From Leptotrichia hongkongensis (lineage in GTDB: Bacteria; Fusobacteriota; Fusobacteriia; Fusobacteriales; Leptotrichiaceae): a stretch of 64,000 nucleotides of DNA. The notes beneath the pieces were generated by a model. That model had not been told where the DNA came from and did not search any database. It worked only from the letters and a program-made list of their open reading frames with translations. Within the stretch, counting starts at the first letter, position 1. Each line of letters opens with the position of its first letter. Shown one piece after another: positions 27,221 through 35,548 of the stretch. The stretch lies in the NCBI RefSeq assembly GCF_007990635.1, contig NZ_AP019846.1, positions 2,197,074 through 2,261,073 of the forward strand. The letters are read 5' to 3'. The translations under genes were made by a program, and so were the position numbers.

Positions 27221-28257
27221 CCATTTTCACCCATCTCAATATTTTTATGATTTGTATATTTATTTCTTTTTTCAAGTTTCTCTGCTATTTTTTTTAGCTG
27301 CTCCTCAATAATGTAAGAATATTTTTCTACAATTTCATCCCGTTTTTCCACATTTTTATTATATTCATCCCAAATATCCTCCAAATGATAAAGCGAAGCA
27401 TTTTCAAACTCCCCAATACTTGCCTCAATATCTCTAGGAACGGCTAAATCAAGGAAAAACCGTTTTTTCCCATCATTCAAAATATTTTGAATTTTCGCTG
27501 TTTCAAGAATCAAATGTGGTGCAGAAGTGGCACTTATTACAATATCCATATTTTTTATAACATTATATTTCTCGTTAAATTCTGCTGTCTGAACCTCTGG
27601 ATACACTTTCTGCAATTCAATTGACCGTCGTAAACTTCTATTTGTCATTGTCAAATGGCAATTATTCATTTTGTGAAGAAGTGCAAGAATTGACTGGCTC
27701 AAATCTCCCACTCCAATTACAAATATTTTTTTATTTTCAAGACTCTCAAATTTTGTTCTTATAAATTTTACAGCTATCGAATCAAGTGAAATATTTTTTT
27801 CATTTATCTTGCTTTCCGCCCTAAATCTTTTCCCAGTTTCTATCGCCTGATTAAACATTATATTCAAAAATGAAGATGTAATATTTTTGTCAAGAGCGTC
27901 AAAATATGCTTTTTTAAGCTGTACAAGAATCTGATCCTCTCCCTTTATTATTGAATCCAGCCCACAAATCACCCGCAACAAATAATTCACGGCTTCAGCA
28001 CCTTTATAGTCCTTCATCTTATCAATTCTAAAATCCCTCTTTAAACTCTCAATTTCAAATTCCTTGCTAACATCCAAATAAAGCTCTATCCTAAGGCAAG
28101 TTTCGACAGCCACATACCCCTTTATAATCCTTTTTTCCAAATACCCCCTCAAAACATGTCTATACCCCTCTTTTACAAACTTTTCCCTTTCTTCCAAACT
28201 CAAATTTTTATAACTAAAACTCAGAATATAAAAATTTTTTACTAAATTTTCCTTCAT
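27217..28257 (-). CDS. hemA: Glutamyl-tRNA reductase
   Basis: First enzyme of the C5 tetrapyrrole pathway; reduces Glu-tRNA to glutamate-1-semialdehyde. 346 aa from the ATG at 28257, chosen over an upstream TTG because GGAGAGAGG lies just before it. Catalytic Cys54 lies in VETCLRIELY, where most family members have TCNR. The substrate domain has ICGLDSIIKGEDQILVQLK, and the NADPH domain has FVIGVGDLSQSILALL. It is shorter than typical (about 420 aa), with a reduced C-terminal dimerisation domain. It heads the hemA-hemC-cobA/hemD operon. Confidence 0.93.
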   Translation of the reverse strand: MKENLVKNFYILSFSYKNLSLEEREKFVKEGYRHVLRGYLEKRIIKGYVAVETCLRIELYLDVSKEFEIESLKRDFRIDKMKDYKGAEAVNYLLRVICGLDSIIKGEDQILVQLKKAYFDALDKNITSSFLNIMFNQAIETGKRFRAESKINEKNISLDSIAVKFIRTKFESLENKKIFVIGVGDLSQSILALLHKMNNCHLTMTNRSLRRSIELQKVYPEVQTAEFNEKYNVIKNMDIVISATSAPHLILETAKIQNILNDGKKRFFLDLAVPRDIEASIGEFENASLYHLEDIWDEYNKNVEKRDEIVEKYSYIIEEQLKKIAEKLEKRNKYTNHKNIEMGENG

Positions 28258-28516
28258 TTTTCCTCTCTCCAATTTTTATTTTATAGAATTTTGTAATTTT
28301 TTAAAATAATTTTTCTTAATTTCTATCTGCAAAATGAATATTACTAAATTTATTTATTATATGAAATGATGTATAAATTTTAGTATTCTAATTTTTTTAT
28401 TTTTTCTCCTCACAGACGATTACCTATATTCTATTAATTTTTCCGTTTTTTGTCAATTCAATTTAATAATAAGATTCTCAAACATTCTAATCGTAAATTT
28501 ATAACAAAATATATTA

Positions 28517-28617
28517 AAACCTATTTAAAATTAAACTACTAAAAATTATATAAATTTAGGGTTTGAGTAAAATATTCATAACTTTTGAGTTTATTTTTAA
28601 AGCAGTTTTACTATAAA
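28517..28617. repeat. About 100-bp direct repeat, left copy
   Basis: AAACCTATTTAAAATTAAAC at its left end and CAGTTTTACTATAAA at its right end. The same block recurs at 30991-31090 in the same orientation with small indels, by eye about 85% identical. The two copies bracket a broken gene, cobD and two small lipoprotein genes. No gene lies in the rest of 28258-28663. Confidence 0.7.
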
Positions 28618-28663
28618 ATAATAGGGAATATCTTATAAATCATAAGAATCCCCATTTAAAATA

Positions 28664-28864
28664 CTAATAAGCATATTTCGCAATCTCATCGACTATATCG
28701 CTTGTCATTTCATCTAACACATATTTTTTATTAGCTTTAATAGTTTTTCATTCTTCCTTAGGTTTATTTGCCTTTTCATCAGAGATATTTCCGCCAGTAG
28801 TGATTTTTACTTTATTAGTCGAAAAATCAATACCAAGTTCTTTCTCGTTGTCAGAATTTCTCAT
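28664..28864 (-). pseudogene. Degenerate small reading frame interrupted by TGA
   Basis: From an ATG at 28862-28864 the frame reads 38 codons (MRNSDNEKELGIDFSTNKVK, then ITTGGNISDEKANKPKEE), hits TGA, and continues 27 polar, protein-like codons (KTIKANKKYVLDEMTSDIVD, then EIAKYAY) to TAG. The frame also extends upstream of the ATG towards the cobD stop. Codon texture on both sides of the TGA suggests a once-intact small protein. I do not recognise it. No selenocysteine signal is apparent. Confidence 0.45.
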
Positions 28865-28901
28865 ATGTAAATTGCTATCAAATCTGATAAGTTCAAATTT
28901 T

Positions 28902-30008
28902 TTATTCTAAAATTTCTCTCAAAGCCCTAGCAACCCTATCATTACTCTTTCTGTCCTTAATTGCCAGCCTAAAAAATCTTTCATCCAAAAATTTAAAATT
29001 GGACGCATCTCTTATCAAAATTCCTTCTTCCATCATCTTTTCCCGCAATTTTTTCACATTCAGTCCTTTAGAAATCAGCTCATCTTTTATTTTTACGCAA
29101 ATAAAGTTTACTTCAGTCTTATAAGGCTTTATTCCTGAAATTTCATTCAGTCTTTCATACATGTATCTTTTTTCTTCTGTTATCCAGTTTAATGTTTTTT
29201 CTATATATTCTATATCATTAAGCACTGTTATTCCAGCCATTTCAGCGATATTGTTCACGCTCCACGGCTCTTTTTTTTCAGCGATTTTCTTTTCCAAATT
29301 TTTGTCAAAATAAATTCCATATCCCAATCGTAATCCTGGAATAGCAAAAAATTTTGTAAATGCACGAGTTACAAACAAATTTTTCTTATTTTCCCCACTA
29401 TTTACAATGCTTTCCTTTAGTCCATCCTCTAAAAATTCGATAAATGCCTCATCAATAAATAACTTTGTCTCATATCTATTGCATTCTCTCAAAATTTCCT
29501 CTGTTTCAGCCATTTTCAAAAATTTTCCAGTCGGATTATTCGGATTGCAAATTATTACCAAATCATATTTTTTCTCAAGTTCTTTTTTTAATTTCCCAAT
29601 GTTAAGCCTAAACTCATCTTTTTCTTCTAATTCAAAATATTCAATTTCAATTTTCTGACTTTCAGAATTTTTACACGCTCTTACTGCCCTTTCATATTCC
29701 CCAAAAGTAGGCGATACAATCAGCACTTTTTCGGGCTTTATTACTTTTATGAACAAAAATATAGCTTCTGTTGCACCATTCCCCAGCACAATATTTTCCA
29801 GTTCAACTTTATTCAGATGAGCCAATTTTTCACGCAATTCCACATAGTCAGGATCAGGATACCTCTCAAGAATCCCAATATTTTCGATAATCTTCTGCTT
29901 TAAACTCTCTGGCACTCCGTAAGGATTGATATTTGAACTGTAATCCAGTATTTCTGTTATATTTTTTTCCCTGAATATTTTATAAATATTACCACCATGA
30001 AAATCCAT
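28902..30008 (-). CDS. cobD: L-threonine-O-3-phosphate decarboxylase (CobD), class I/II PLP fold
   Basis: Makes (R)-1-amino-2-propanol phosphate for the B12 nucleotide loop. 368 aa from the ATG at 30008, which has GGAGG directly upstream; an open frame reaches 30044 but without a ribosome site. It opens MDFHGGNIYKIF and has LDYSSNINPYGVPESL, the usual CobD signature. PLP-binding Lys219 is in TRAFTKFFAIPGLRLG, and NPNNPTGKF is the aminotransferase Asn motif. HisC is the main alternative, but HGGN and cobQ nearby favour CobD. Confidence 0.87.
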   Translation of the reverse strand: MDFHGGNIYKIFREKNITEILDYSSNINPYGVPESLKQKIIENIGILERYPDPDYVELREKLAHLNKVELENIVLGNGATEAIFLFIKVIKPEKVLIVSPTFGEYERAVRACKNSESQKIEIEYFELEEKDEFRLNIGKLKKELEKKYDLVIICNPNNPTGKFLKMAETEEILRECNRYETKLFIDEAFIEFLEDGLKESIVNSGENKKNLFVTRAFTKFFAIPGLRLGYGIYFDKNLEKKIAEKKEPWSVNNIAEMAGITVLNDIEYIEKTLNWITEEKRYMYERLNEISGIKPYKTEVNFICVKIKDELISKGLNVKKLREKMMEEGILIRDASNFKFLDERFFRLAIKDRKSNDRVARALREILE

Positions 30009-30389
30009 TTTTTCCTCCATTTTATGAAAATTGTTTTTATACAATCTCTCATCTTATTTTACATTAAAAATCTTTTAAAATCAAACATATATTTGAATAT
30101 TTATAATTTTTTTGTTTATTTTTAAATATTTTTTACTATTATTATTTTTTTATTTTATAGATTATAATGTATAAAGTAAATTTGAATAATATAAAAAGTT
30201 ATTGTCATTTTACTTTTTAAATAAGCAAGATATAAAGTGTTCAATTATAGACTCTAACTCTATTCGCTCAATTTATAATTAAACTACACTCAAAAAAAAA
30301 AAAAAAAAGATAAAACAAATGAGAATTAAATCACAATATTTAGAACATAGAGTATAATAAGAATAAAGAAAATAAATTAAAGGAGTTGA
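30009..30389. other. Gene-free interval with a 17-A tract and weak promoter
   Basis: No gene. A run of 17 As lies at 30292-30308. TATAAT at 30353-30358, 32 bases before the lipoprotein start, is a probable -10; no good -35 is seen (TCACAA at the right place). The A tract lies just upstream and could change length by slippage. Confidence 0.5.
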
Positions 30390-30695
30390 ATGTCTATGAA
30401 AGTAGTATTTAAAATTTTAGCTTTAATTTTACTAGCATTAACAGTTACAAGCTGCGAATTGTTTAGTCCAAAATTTTGGGGAGAAGTAAAAAAAGATGAC
30501 GTTTTGACAGGTAGATATTACGATACTGGAACAGGAGAAACCACAATTGAGAGACCACATTGTCTTTTAGATAGAAATGGACGTAAGAAAGAGTGCCGTA
30601 AAACACCTTATGAAAACAAAAGATTTACAGGTTGTAGCGGATCAAATACAGGTATGCTTGGAACTGGAAGAATCTGTACGTATGAAGATTATTAA
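30390..30695 (+). CDS. Small Cys-rich lipoprotein of unknown function
   Basis: 101 aa, or 99 if the second ATG (30396) is used; AAAGGAG lies four or ten bases before the two candidates, so the choice is open. The leader MKVVFKILALILLALTVTSC ends in a lipobox. The mature domain has several Cys (ERPHCLLDRNGRKKECRK, RFTGCSGSN, GRICTYEDY) and a TGRYYDTGTGETT stretch. I do not recognise it. A second, tiny lipoprotein follows 39 bases later, presumably on one transcript. Confidence 0.75.
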   Translation: MSMKVVFKILALILLALTVTSCELFSPKFWGEVKKDDVLTGRYYDTGTGETTIERPHCLLDRNGRKKECRKTPYENKRFTGCSGSNTGMLGTGRICTYEDY

Positions 30696-30734
30696 ACAAT
30701 TACCTCAAATAAATAATAGTTAGGAGAGATTTTT

Positions 30735-30845
30735 ATGAACAAAATATTTAAAATATTAATTATAGTCTTACTAGGATTGACTTTAATCAGTTGTTCATCG
30801 CCAGATGTAATGGGATATGATGGAGAAGGATATTATCGTAATTAA
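30735..30845 (+). CDS. 36-residue lipoprotein
   Basis: A strong AGGAGAG leads to ATG at 30735. The peptide is mostly a lipoprotein leader (MNKIFKILIIVLLGLTLISC), followed by only 16 residues (SSPDVMGYDGEGYYRN). After processing it would be a 17-residue lipidated peptide, comparable in scale to entericidin- or lysis-type lipoproteins, though no homology is claimed. It ends 39 bases before a strong terminator and shares a unit with the Cys-rich lipoprotein. Confidence 0.7.
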   Translation: MNKIFKILIIVLLGLTLISCSSPDVMGYDGEGYYRN

Positions 30846-30883
30846 GATAAAAAAAGATATTATTTAATTCATAGATTGACTAG

Positions 30884-30924
30884 ACTGCACCCCAAAAATT
30901 ATATATAGGAGGTGCAGTTTTTTT
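30884..30924 (+). terminator. Terminator of the lipoprotein pair
   Basis: ACTGCACC and GGTGCAGT arms (8 bp) followed by eight Ts. Confidence 0.9.
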
Positions 30925-30990
30925 ATTAAGAGAATTTATACTAAACCCTATTTTGATACTGAATTCATTACAAACTTTTTCAATATACTC

Positions 30991-31090
30991 AAACCTATTT
31001 AAAATTAAACTACTAAATTATATAAATTTTAGGTTTTAAGTAAAATAATCATAATTTTTGAATATTGTTTTAAAGTAGTTTTACTATAAA
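30991..31090. repeat. About 100-bp direct repeat, right copy
   Basis: Second copy of the block at 28517-28617: AAACCTATTTAAAATTAAAC start, AGTTTTACTATAAA end. It lies between the lipoprotein terminator and cobQ. Confidence 0.7.
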
Positions 31091-31128
31091 TTATAAAATT
31101 ATGTTTTTATTTTTATCATTTTAATTTC

Positions 31129-32634
31129 CTATTTTATCCCCATTATTTCATAAACCTTATCAATATCGACATTTTCTCGCAAAATTTGTGCCAATTTATC
31201 GTATTCCCTGTTTTTATATTCTTTGAAACTAAAATCTTCATCGACTTTGTCTAGCCCTTTAAGTTTTCTTACTTCGTTCAGAAAATGATTTGTAAATTCA
31301 GAATTGTCAAATATTCCGTGAATATAGGTTCCGACAACATTGCCTTTTACAGCACCTTTTAGCTTTTCATCGTCAAAGATACATTTTATCTCGGTTTTTT
31401 CCTCATTTACAGGATAGCTGTAACCTTGATGTATTTCATAGCCTTTTATTTCAATGCCGTCCATTCCAGCGAGTATTCCGTCTGCATTTTTTATTTTATT
31501 TTCATACTGTGTTGTTGTTTTTGCCGTTTCCATAACTGTTTCTATGTCTAATAAATCTAAACCTGAGATTTCTTTTAGATTAGACTCAATATTTTGAGGA
31601 TCCATTATTTTTTGTCCCAGTATTTGAAAACCGCCACAAATTCCAAATACTATCGTTCCTCTTTTTGCAAGCCTGATAATTTCCCTGCTTATATTTTTAT
31701 CAATCAAGTCCTTCATGTCTTCCACAGTATTTTTAGAGCCAGGAATAATAATAATGTCCTCATCTCCAAGTTCAGAGCTTTTTGTAACGTATTTCAAGGA
31801 AACATCGTTATAATGGCTAAGTGCGTCAATGTCTGTAAAATTCGATATATGTTTTAGTTTAATAACTGAAATCCGAATTTTCCCTTCTTTTTTCACATTA
31901 TACTTATCAATCCCTAGACTGTCCTCTTCCTCGATTCCAAGCGGTACAAACGGTACTACTCCCAGAACAGGTACATTTGTCAACTCTTCAATCATCTCAA
32001 TTCCAGGAGTCAAAAGGCTCTTATCCCCCCTAAATTTGTTTATAATTACACCTTTTATACGTTTTCTTTCACTTTCCTCAAGAAGCATAATTGTCCCGTA
32101 AATTGCCGCAAAAACACCGCCTCTGTCAATATCAGCAACCAAAATAACAGGTGAATCAGCCATTTCCGCCATCCCTGTATTTACAATGTCATCTTCCTTC
32201 AAGTTAATCTCCGCAGGGCTTCCTGCCCCTTCCAGCACGCAAATATCGAAGTTATCCCTTATGTAATTGTACGCCGCCATTATATCCTTTTTTAAATTAT
32301 GTTTATAGGCAAAATATTCCCTTGCATCCATATTTTTGTAAACTTTTCCATTCACAATAACCTGTGATTTTCTGTCTGTTGTAGGTTTTAATAATATCGG
32401 ATTCATAAATGCCTGAGGCTCGATATTAGCCGCTTCAGCCTGCACCACCTGAGCTCTCCCCATTTCTTTTCCATCCTTCGTAATAAACGAATTTAAAGCC
32501 ATATTCTGTGACTTAAACGGCACAACGCTATACCCGTCCTGATAAAATATTCTGCAAAATCCTGCATTGATTATGCTTTTTCCCACATTAGAACCTGTCC
32601 CCAGCAACATTATATTTCTATGTTTTCTTCCCAT
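31129..32634 (-). CDS. cobQ: Cobyric acid synthase
   Basis: Glutamine-dependent amidase that adds the b, d, e and g amides of adenosylcobyric acid. 501 aa, normal. The N-terminal synthetase domain begins IMLLGTGSNVGKSIINAGF (P-loop-like) and has VPFKSQNMALNSFITKDGKE and VLEGAGSPAEINL. The C-terminal glutaminase domain has the Cys nucleophile in FGICGGFQILGQ and the His motif GTYIHGIFD. AGGAG precedes the ATG. It is monocistronic here; other cob genes must lie elsewhere. Confidence 0.96.
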   Translation of the reverse strand: MGRKHRNIMLLGTGSNVGKSIINAGFCRIFYQDGYSVVPFKSQNMALNSFITKDGKEMGRAQVVQAEAANIEPQAFMNPILLKPTTDRKSQVIVNGKVYKNMDAREYFAYKHNLKKDIMAAYNYIRDNFDICVLEGAGSPAEINLKEDDIVNTGMAEMADSPVILVADIDRGGVFAAIYGTIMLLEESERKRIKGVIINKFRGDKSLLTPGIEMIEELTNVPVLGVVPFVPLGIEEEDSLGIDKYNVKKEGKIRISVIKLKHISNFTDIDALSHYNDVSLKYVTKSSELGDEDIIIIPGSKNTVEDMKDLIDKNISREIIRLAKRGTIVFGICGGFQILGQKIMDPQNIESNLKEISGLDLLDIETVMETAKTTTQYENKIKNADGILAGMDGIEIKGYEIHQGYSYPVNEEKTEIKCIFDDEKLKGAVKGNVVGTYIHGIFDNSEFTNHFLNEVRKLKGLDKVDEDFSFKEYKNREYDKLAQILRENVDIDKVYEIMGIK

Positions 32635-32737
32635 AAATACTGCTCCTATTTTAAATTTATCTAAAAAATTTATTTATTCCCATTAAAATAATTATAACAG
32701 ATAAAAATGCCATAAGCAAATTGGATTTGTAAAAAAT

Positions 32738-33232
32738 TTATTTTCTTTTGAATTTTATTCTGTCTAATACTTTTTTGACTTTATCACTATGAAATGCTCC
32801 AATTATAAATGAAACATGCGATAATATACAAAATATATATTTTCTCCCATTTGTCAAACTAGACATTATCGAACTATGTTCATCTTCAAAAATAGCCCTA
32901 AACACAAAATAAATAAATATTACAATCATTACCAAAATTAATGCTTTTTTATTCATTTTTTTTAGAAATCTTTTGCACAAATATCCTAAGAAGTACATAA
33001 TTCCCAATATTATTATCAAGCAAAACAACGAAAACACAATTATAAAAATCTTCAAAATCTGCTCTGGAGCTTCCAACAAAACCCCAGTAGAAAATAATGT
33101 AAAAATAAACCAAAACAAATATGCCAACACTGGATATATTGCTGACTGAACTAAAAAATAAATTATTGTAAATAAAATTAATCCTAAAGGATTATTCTGT
33201 TTCGTCATAAGTTTGTCTGTATTTTTTTTCAT
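32738..33232 (-). CDS. Small integral membrane protein, tandem paralog 3
   Basis: 164 aa with about four transmembrane helices. It is the third of three neighbours sharing the pattern K-N-x-LGLILFTIIYFLVQ at the start, a central FLGYLCKRFLKKMNK-like loop and the tail FHSDKVKKVLDRIKFKRK. GAAGGAG precedes the ATG. The family is not recognised. All three follow a MerR gene and a fourth membrane-protein gene on the same strand. Confidence 0.75.
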   Translation of the reverse strand: MKKNTDKLMTKQNNPLGLILFTIIYFLVQSAIYPVLAYLFWFIFTLFSTGVLLEAPEQILKIFIIVFSLFCLIIILGIMYFLGYLCKRFLKKMNKKALILVMIVIFIYFVFRAIFEDEHSSIMSSLTNGRKYIFCILSHVSFIIGAFHSDKVKKVLDRIKFKRK

Positions 33233-33248
33233 TTTTCTTCTCCTTCTT

Positions 33249-33755
33249 TTATTTTTTTCTTTTAAATTTTATTCTGTCTAATACTTTCTTGACTTTATCG
33301 CTATGAAATGCTCCCATTATATACGAAATATGAAATATAGTACAAAATATATACTTTTTCTCATCTATTAATGCATCAATTATTGAATTTTGATCTCCAA
33401 CAACAGCTTTGTACAAAAAATAAATCAATATTACAATCATTACGGTATTTAATCCTATTTTATTCATTTTTCCTAGAAAATCTTTATATAAATATCCTAA
33501 ATAACACATAAATCCAGATAATATTACCAAACAAACACAATAAAATAGATAATTTAAAACAACTTGAATTTCTTTTATTTTTAAAATTCCCAAAGCATCT
33601 GCTATTCCTCCAAAAATCAGCGCGAAAAAAAGCCAGAATAAAATTCCTAATAGCGGATATATCACATTCTGAACTAAAAAATAAATTATCGTAAATAAAA
33701 TTAATCCTAAAAAATTATTTGGTTTTCTCACAAATTTATTTGTATTTTTTTCCAT
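33249..33755 (-). CDS. Small integral membrane protein, tandem paralog 2
   Basis: 168 aa. It shares the N-terminal LGLILFTIIYFLVQNVIYP, the YLGYLYKDFLGKMNK loop and the tail GAFHSDKVKKVLDRIKFKRK with paralog 3, and is clearly its closest relative. The spacing of 16 bases to the next gene and an AAGGAG site indicate one operon. The basic C-terminus is predicted cytoplasmic. Confidence 0.75.
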   Translation of the reverse strand: MEKNTNKFVRKPNNFLGLILFTIIYFLVQNVIYPLLGILFWLFFALIFGGIADALGILKIKEIQVVLNYLFYCVCLVILSGFMCYLGYLYKDFLGKMNKIGLNTVMIVILIYFLYKAVVGDQNSIIDALIDEKKYIFCTIFHISYIMGAFHSDKVKKVLDRIKFKRKK

Positions 33756-33773
33756 TTATTTTTTCTCCTTCTT

Positions 33774-34292
33774 TTATTTATTTTTTCTTTTAAATTTTAT
33801 TCTATCTAATATTTTTTTGACTTTATCACTAAAAAATACTCCGATTGTATAAAAAATATGTGATGCTGTACAGAAAATATGTATTTCCTGTGCTTTCGGT
33901 GCAAACATTGCTGTACTTTCATCTGTTTCTGTAAAAATTTTATACAAAAAATAGATTAAAATCGCTGTCATTACACAGCCTAATACAGTTTTATCCATTT
34001 TTTTCAAAAATTTACTGCACAAATATCCTAAGTAAAACACAAGCATAAGAACCGTTATTAAAGCAATTCCCGAAATTACAACAGCAATAGTGGTCATTGC
34101 CACTTGCGGAAGATGTAAAAATTCCAGAGCATTAATAATAATTCCTGCTAACGGCATCGCAAAAACCAGCCAGAACAAAAATGCCAATGCTGGATATATT
34201 GTTTTCTGAAAGAAAAAGTAAATCACTGTAAATAAAACTAATGCTAAAAAACTTTTTGCTTTTGACATAAATTTATTTTCATTTATTTTCAT
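33774..34292 (-). CDS. Small integral membrane protein, tandem paralog 1
   Basis: 172 aa, the most divergent of the three: FLALVLFTVIYFFFQKTIYP, YLGYLCSKFLKKMDK and the tail FFSDKVKKILDRIKFKRKNK. Four hydrophobic segments are visible. AAGGAG precedes the ATG. It lies 15 bases after the upstream 242-aa gene. Confidence 0.75.
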   Translation of the reverse strand: MKINENKFMSKAKSFLALVLFTVIYFFFQKTIYPALAFLFWLVFAMPLAGIIINALEFLHLPQVAMTTIAVVISGIALITVLMLVFYLGYLCSKFLKKMDKTVLGCVMTAILIYFLYKIFTETDESTAMFAPKAQEIHIFCTASHIFYTIGVFFSDKVKKILDRIKFKRKNK

Positions 34293-34307
34293 CCTTTTTT
34301 CTCCTTA

Positions 34308-35036
34308 CTAATCTTTATTACTTTTTGTAATTTTTCTATTTTTTATAAACAGATAAATAATTTCTATAAGCAACATTACACTCCAAAACATCAAATAGAA
34401 TGCTCTGTCTTTTTTATACTTTGTTTCCAATTTCTTGCTTAATTCTGAATTTAAAGAAATATTTTCATCTAAATCTCCTGTTTTATCTAATTGATATTGA
34501 TATAAGATTTCTTTTTTACTCCCAAATTTATCAACAAAGTACTCAGCATCCTGTAATTTTATTTCTTTTAAACCTAATCTTTTTTCTAAAGTTTTCTCAT
34601 CTAAGTTATATTCAATCTTATTACCGTTAATCAAAAAATATGTTTCTGGTTTGACACCATATTTTCCTTCGTAAGAATCTGTTTCTTCTATATAACCAAC
34701 CCAAGTATTATTAATTTTAGCTAATCCATTTAAATACAAAATCAAATCTTCAGGCTTTGTCTTATCGACAAGTTTATAAACTTCATGCTCTGAATCCGAA
34801 CTCAAAGTTCTTTTTATTAAAAAATTTTGTGATATTTTAATCTCACTGTTACGGTTAACTGTGTCATAAGGAAAACGAAGATACCTAACAAATAATAATG
34901 ATAAAATTGTAAATGCGATAAGAAAATTAAACTTTCGTTTTGAAACAAAAAACCAGAAAGTTAATAAAATTAATATTGGAATTATAAAAGGTGATAACAA
35001 GACAAATCCCCAAGTTATATTTGTATCTGCAAGCAT
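34308..35036 (-). CDS. Membrane protein with a large extracytoplasmic loop
   Basis: 242 aa. Two N-terminal helices (about 8-30 and 36-52) are followed by about 155 polar residues (for example WVGYIEETDSYEGKYG and YFLINGNKIEYNLDEKTLEK), and then a last helix (FYLMFWSVMLLIEIIYLFI) with a short basic tail. TAAGGAGAAAAT precedes the ATG. It lies 35 bases after the MerR gene. I do not recognise the family. The layout suggests a membrane-anchored sensor or assembly partner of the three paralogs that follow. Confidence 0.72.
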   Translation of the reverse strand: MLADTNITWGFVLLSPFIIPILILLTFWFFVSKRKFNFLIAFTILSLLFVRYLRFPYDTVNRNSEIKISQNFLIKRTLSSDSEHEVYKLVDKTKPEDLILYLNGLAKINNTWVGYIEETDSYEGKYGVKPETYFLINGNKIEYNLDEKTLEKRLGLKEIKLQDAEYFVDKFGSKKEILYQYQLDKTGDLDENISLNSELSKKLETKYKKDRAFYLMFWSVMLLIEIIYLFIKNRKITKSNKD

Positions 35037-35071
35037 ATTTTCTCCTTAATTTCTATATATTTATGACCCTT

Positions 35072-35461
35072 TTATTTTTCAGAAATACTTTTTAAAAAAC
35101 TCTCATAAATCTCAAGTTTATCATCAAGATTTTGTAAATATTTTTGCCACTTTTCAATTTCTATGTTTACATATTTTTTATGATTTGTCAAAATTTTTAT
35201 TCTTTCTTTTATCGTTCCGTTCCCTTCATATCGTAAATCTGAATATTTCTTAATTTCACTCAATTTCATTCCCATGTCTTTTAATCTTTTTAACATTTTT
35301 ATCCATGCAATGTCAGTTTCATCATATATTCTTCTATTCTTTTCGTCTCTTTTTACACGAAATAGCTCCTTTTTTTCATAAAACCTTATTGTATATGGAG
35401 TTAAGCCTGTTTTTTCTGAAAATTCCTTTATTTGCATTGTTTTTTGTTCATTCTTTTTCAT
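35072..35461 (-). CDS. MerR-family transcriptional regulator
   Basis: 129 aa. The winged-helix domain reads MQIKEFSEKTGLTPYTIRFYEKKELF, followed by a coiled-coil dimerisation helix. There is no long C-terminal effector domain or metal-binding Cys pair, so it resembles AdhR/NmlR-type small MerR proteins. The frame opens at a TTG (35479) that precedes the Shine-Dalgarno AAAGGAG; the ATG at 35461 is the real start. It is divergent from the dehydrogenase at 35549, whose promoter has a MerR-type 19-base spacer. It also heads the membrane-protein operon. Confidence 0.88.
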   Translation of the reverse strand: MKKNEQKTMQIKEFSEKTGLTPYTIRFYEKKELFRVKRDEKNRRIYDETDIAWIKMLKRLKDMGMKLSEIKKYSDLRYEGNGTIKERIKILTNHKKYVNIEIEKWQKYLQNLDDKLEIYESFLKSISEK

Positions 35462-35487
35462 TTTATTTTCTCCTTTCAAAAAAGTTA

Positions 35488-35518
35488 TTGACTTATACTA
35501 TACTCTAACTGCTATCCT
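35488..35518 (+). promoter_or_regulatory. MerR-type promoter with 19-base spacer
   Basis: TTGACT at 35488-35493 and TATCCT at 35513-35518 are separated by 19 bases, the overlong spacing that MerR proteins correct by DNA distortion. The spacer contains the imperfect dyad TTATACT-AT-ACTCTAA (35493-35508), resembling AdhR-type operators. It points at the dehydrogenase gene; the regulator's own start lies 27 bases to the left. Confidence 0.68.
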
Positions 35519-35548
35519 TTATTTATCAAATTTATGGAGGTAATAACT

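Noticed and set aside
30292..30308. 17-A run as an assembly artefact only
   Set aside because: Cannot be decided from sequence, but it lies at a plausible regulatory position, so it is reported cautiously as a possible slippage tract.
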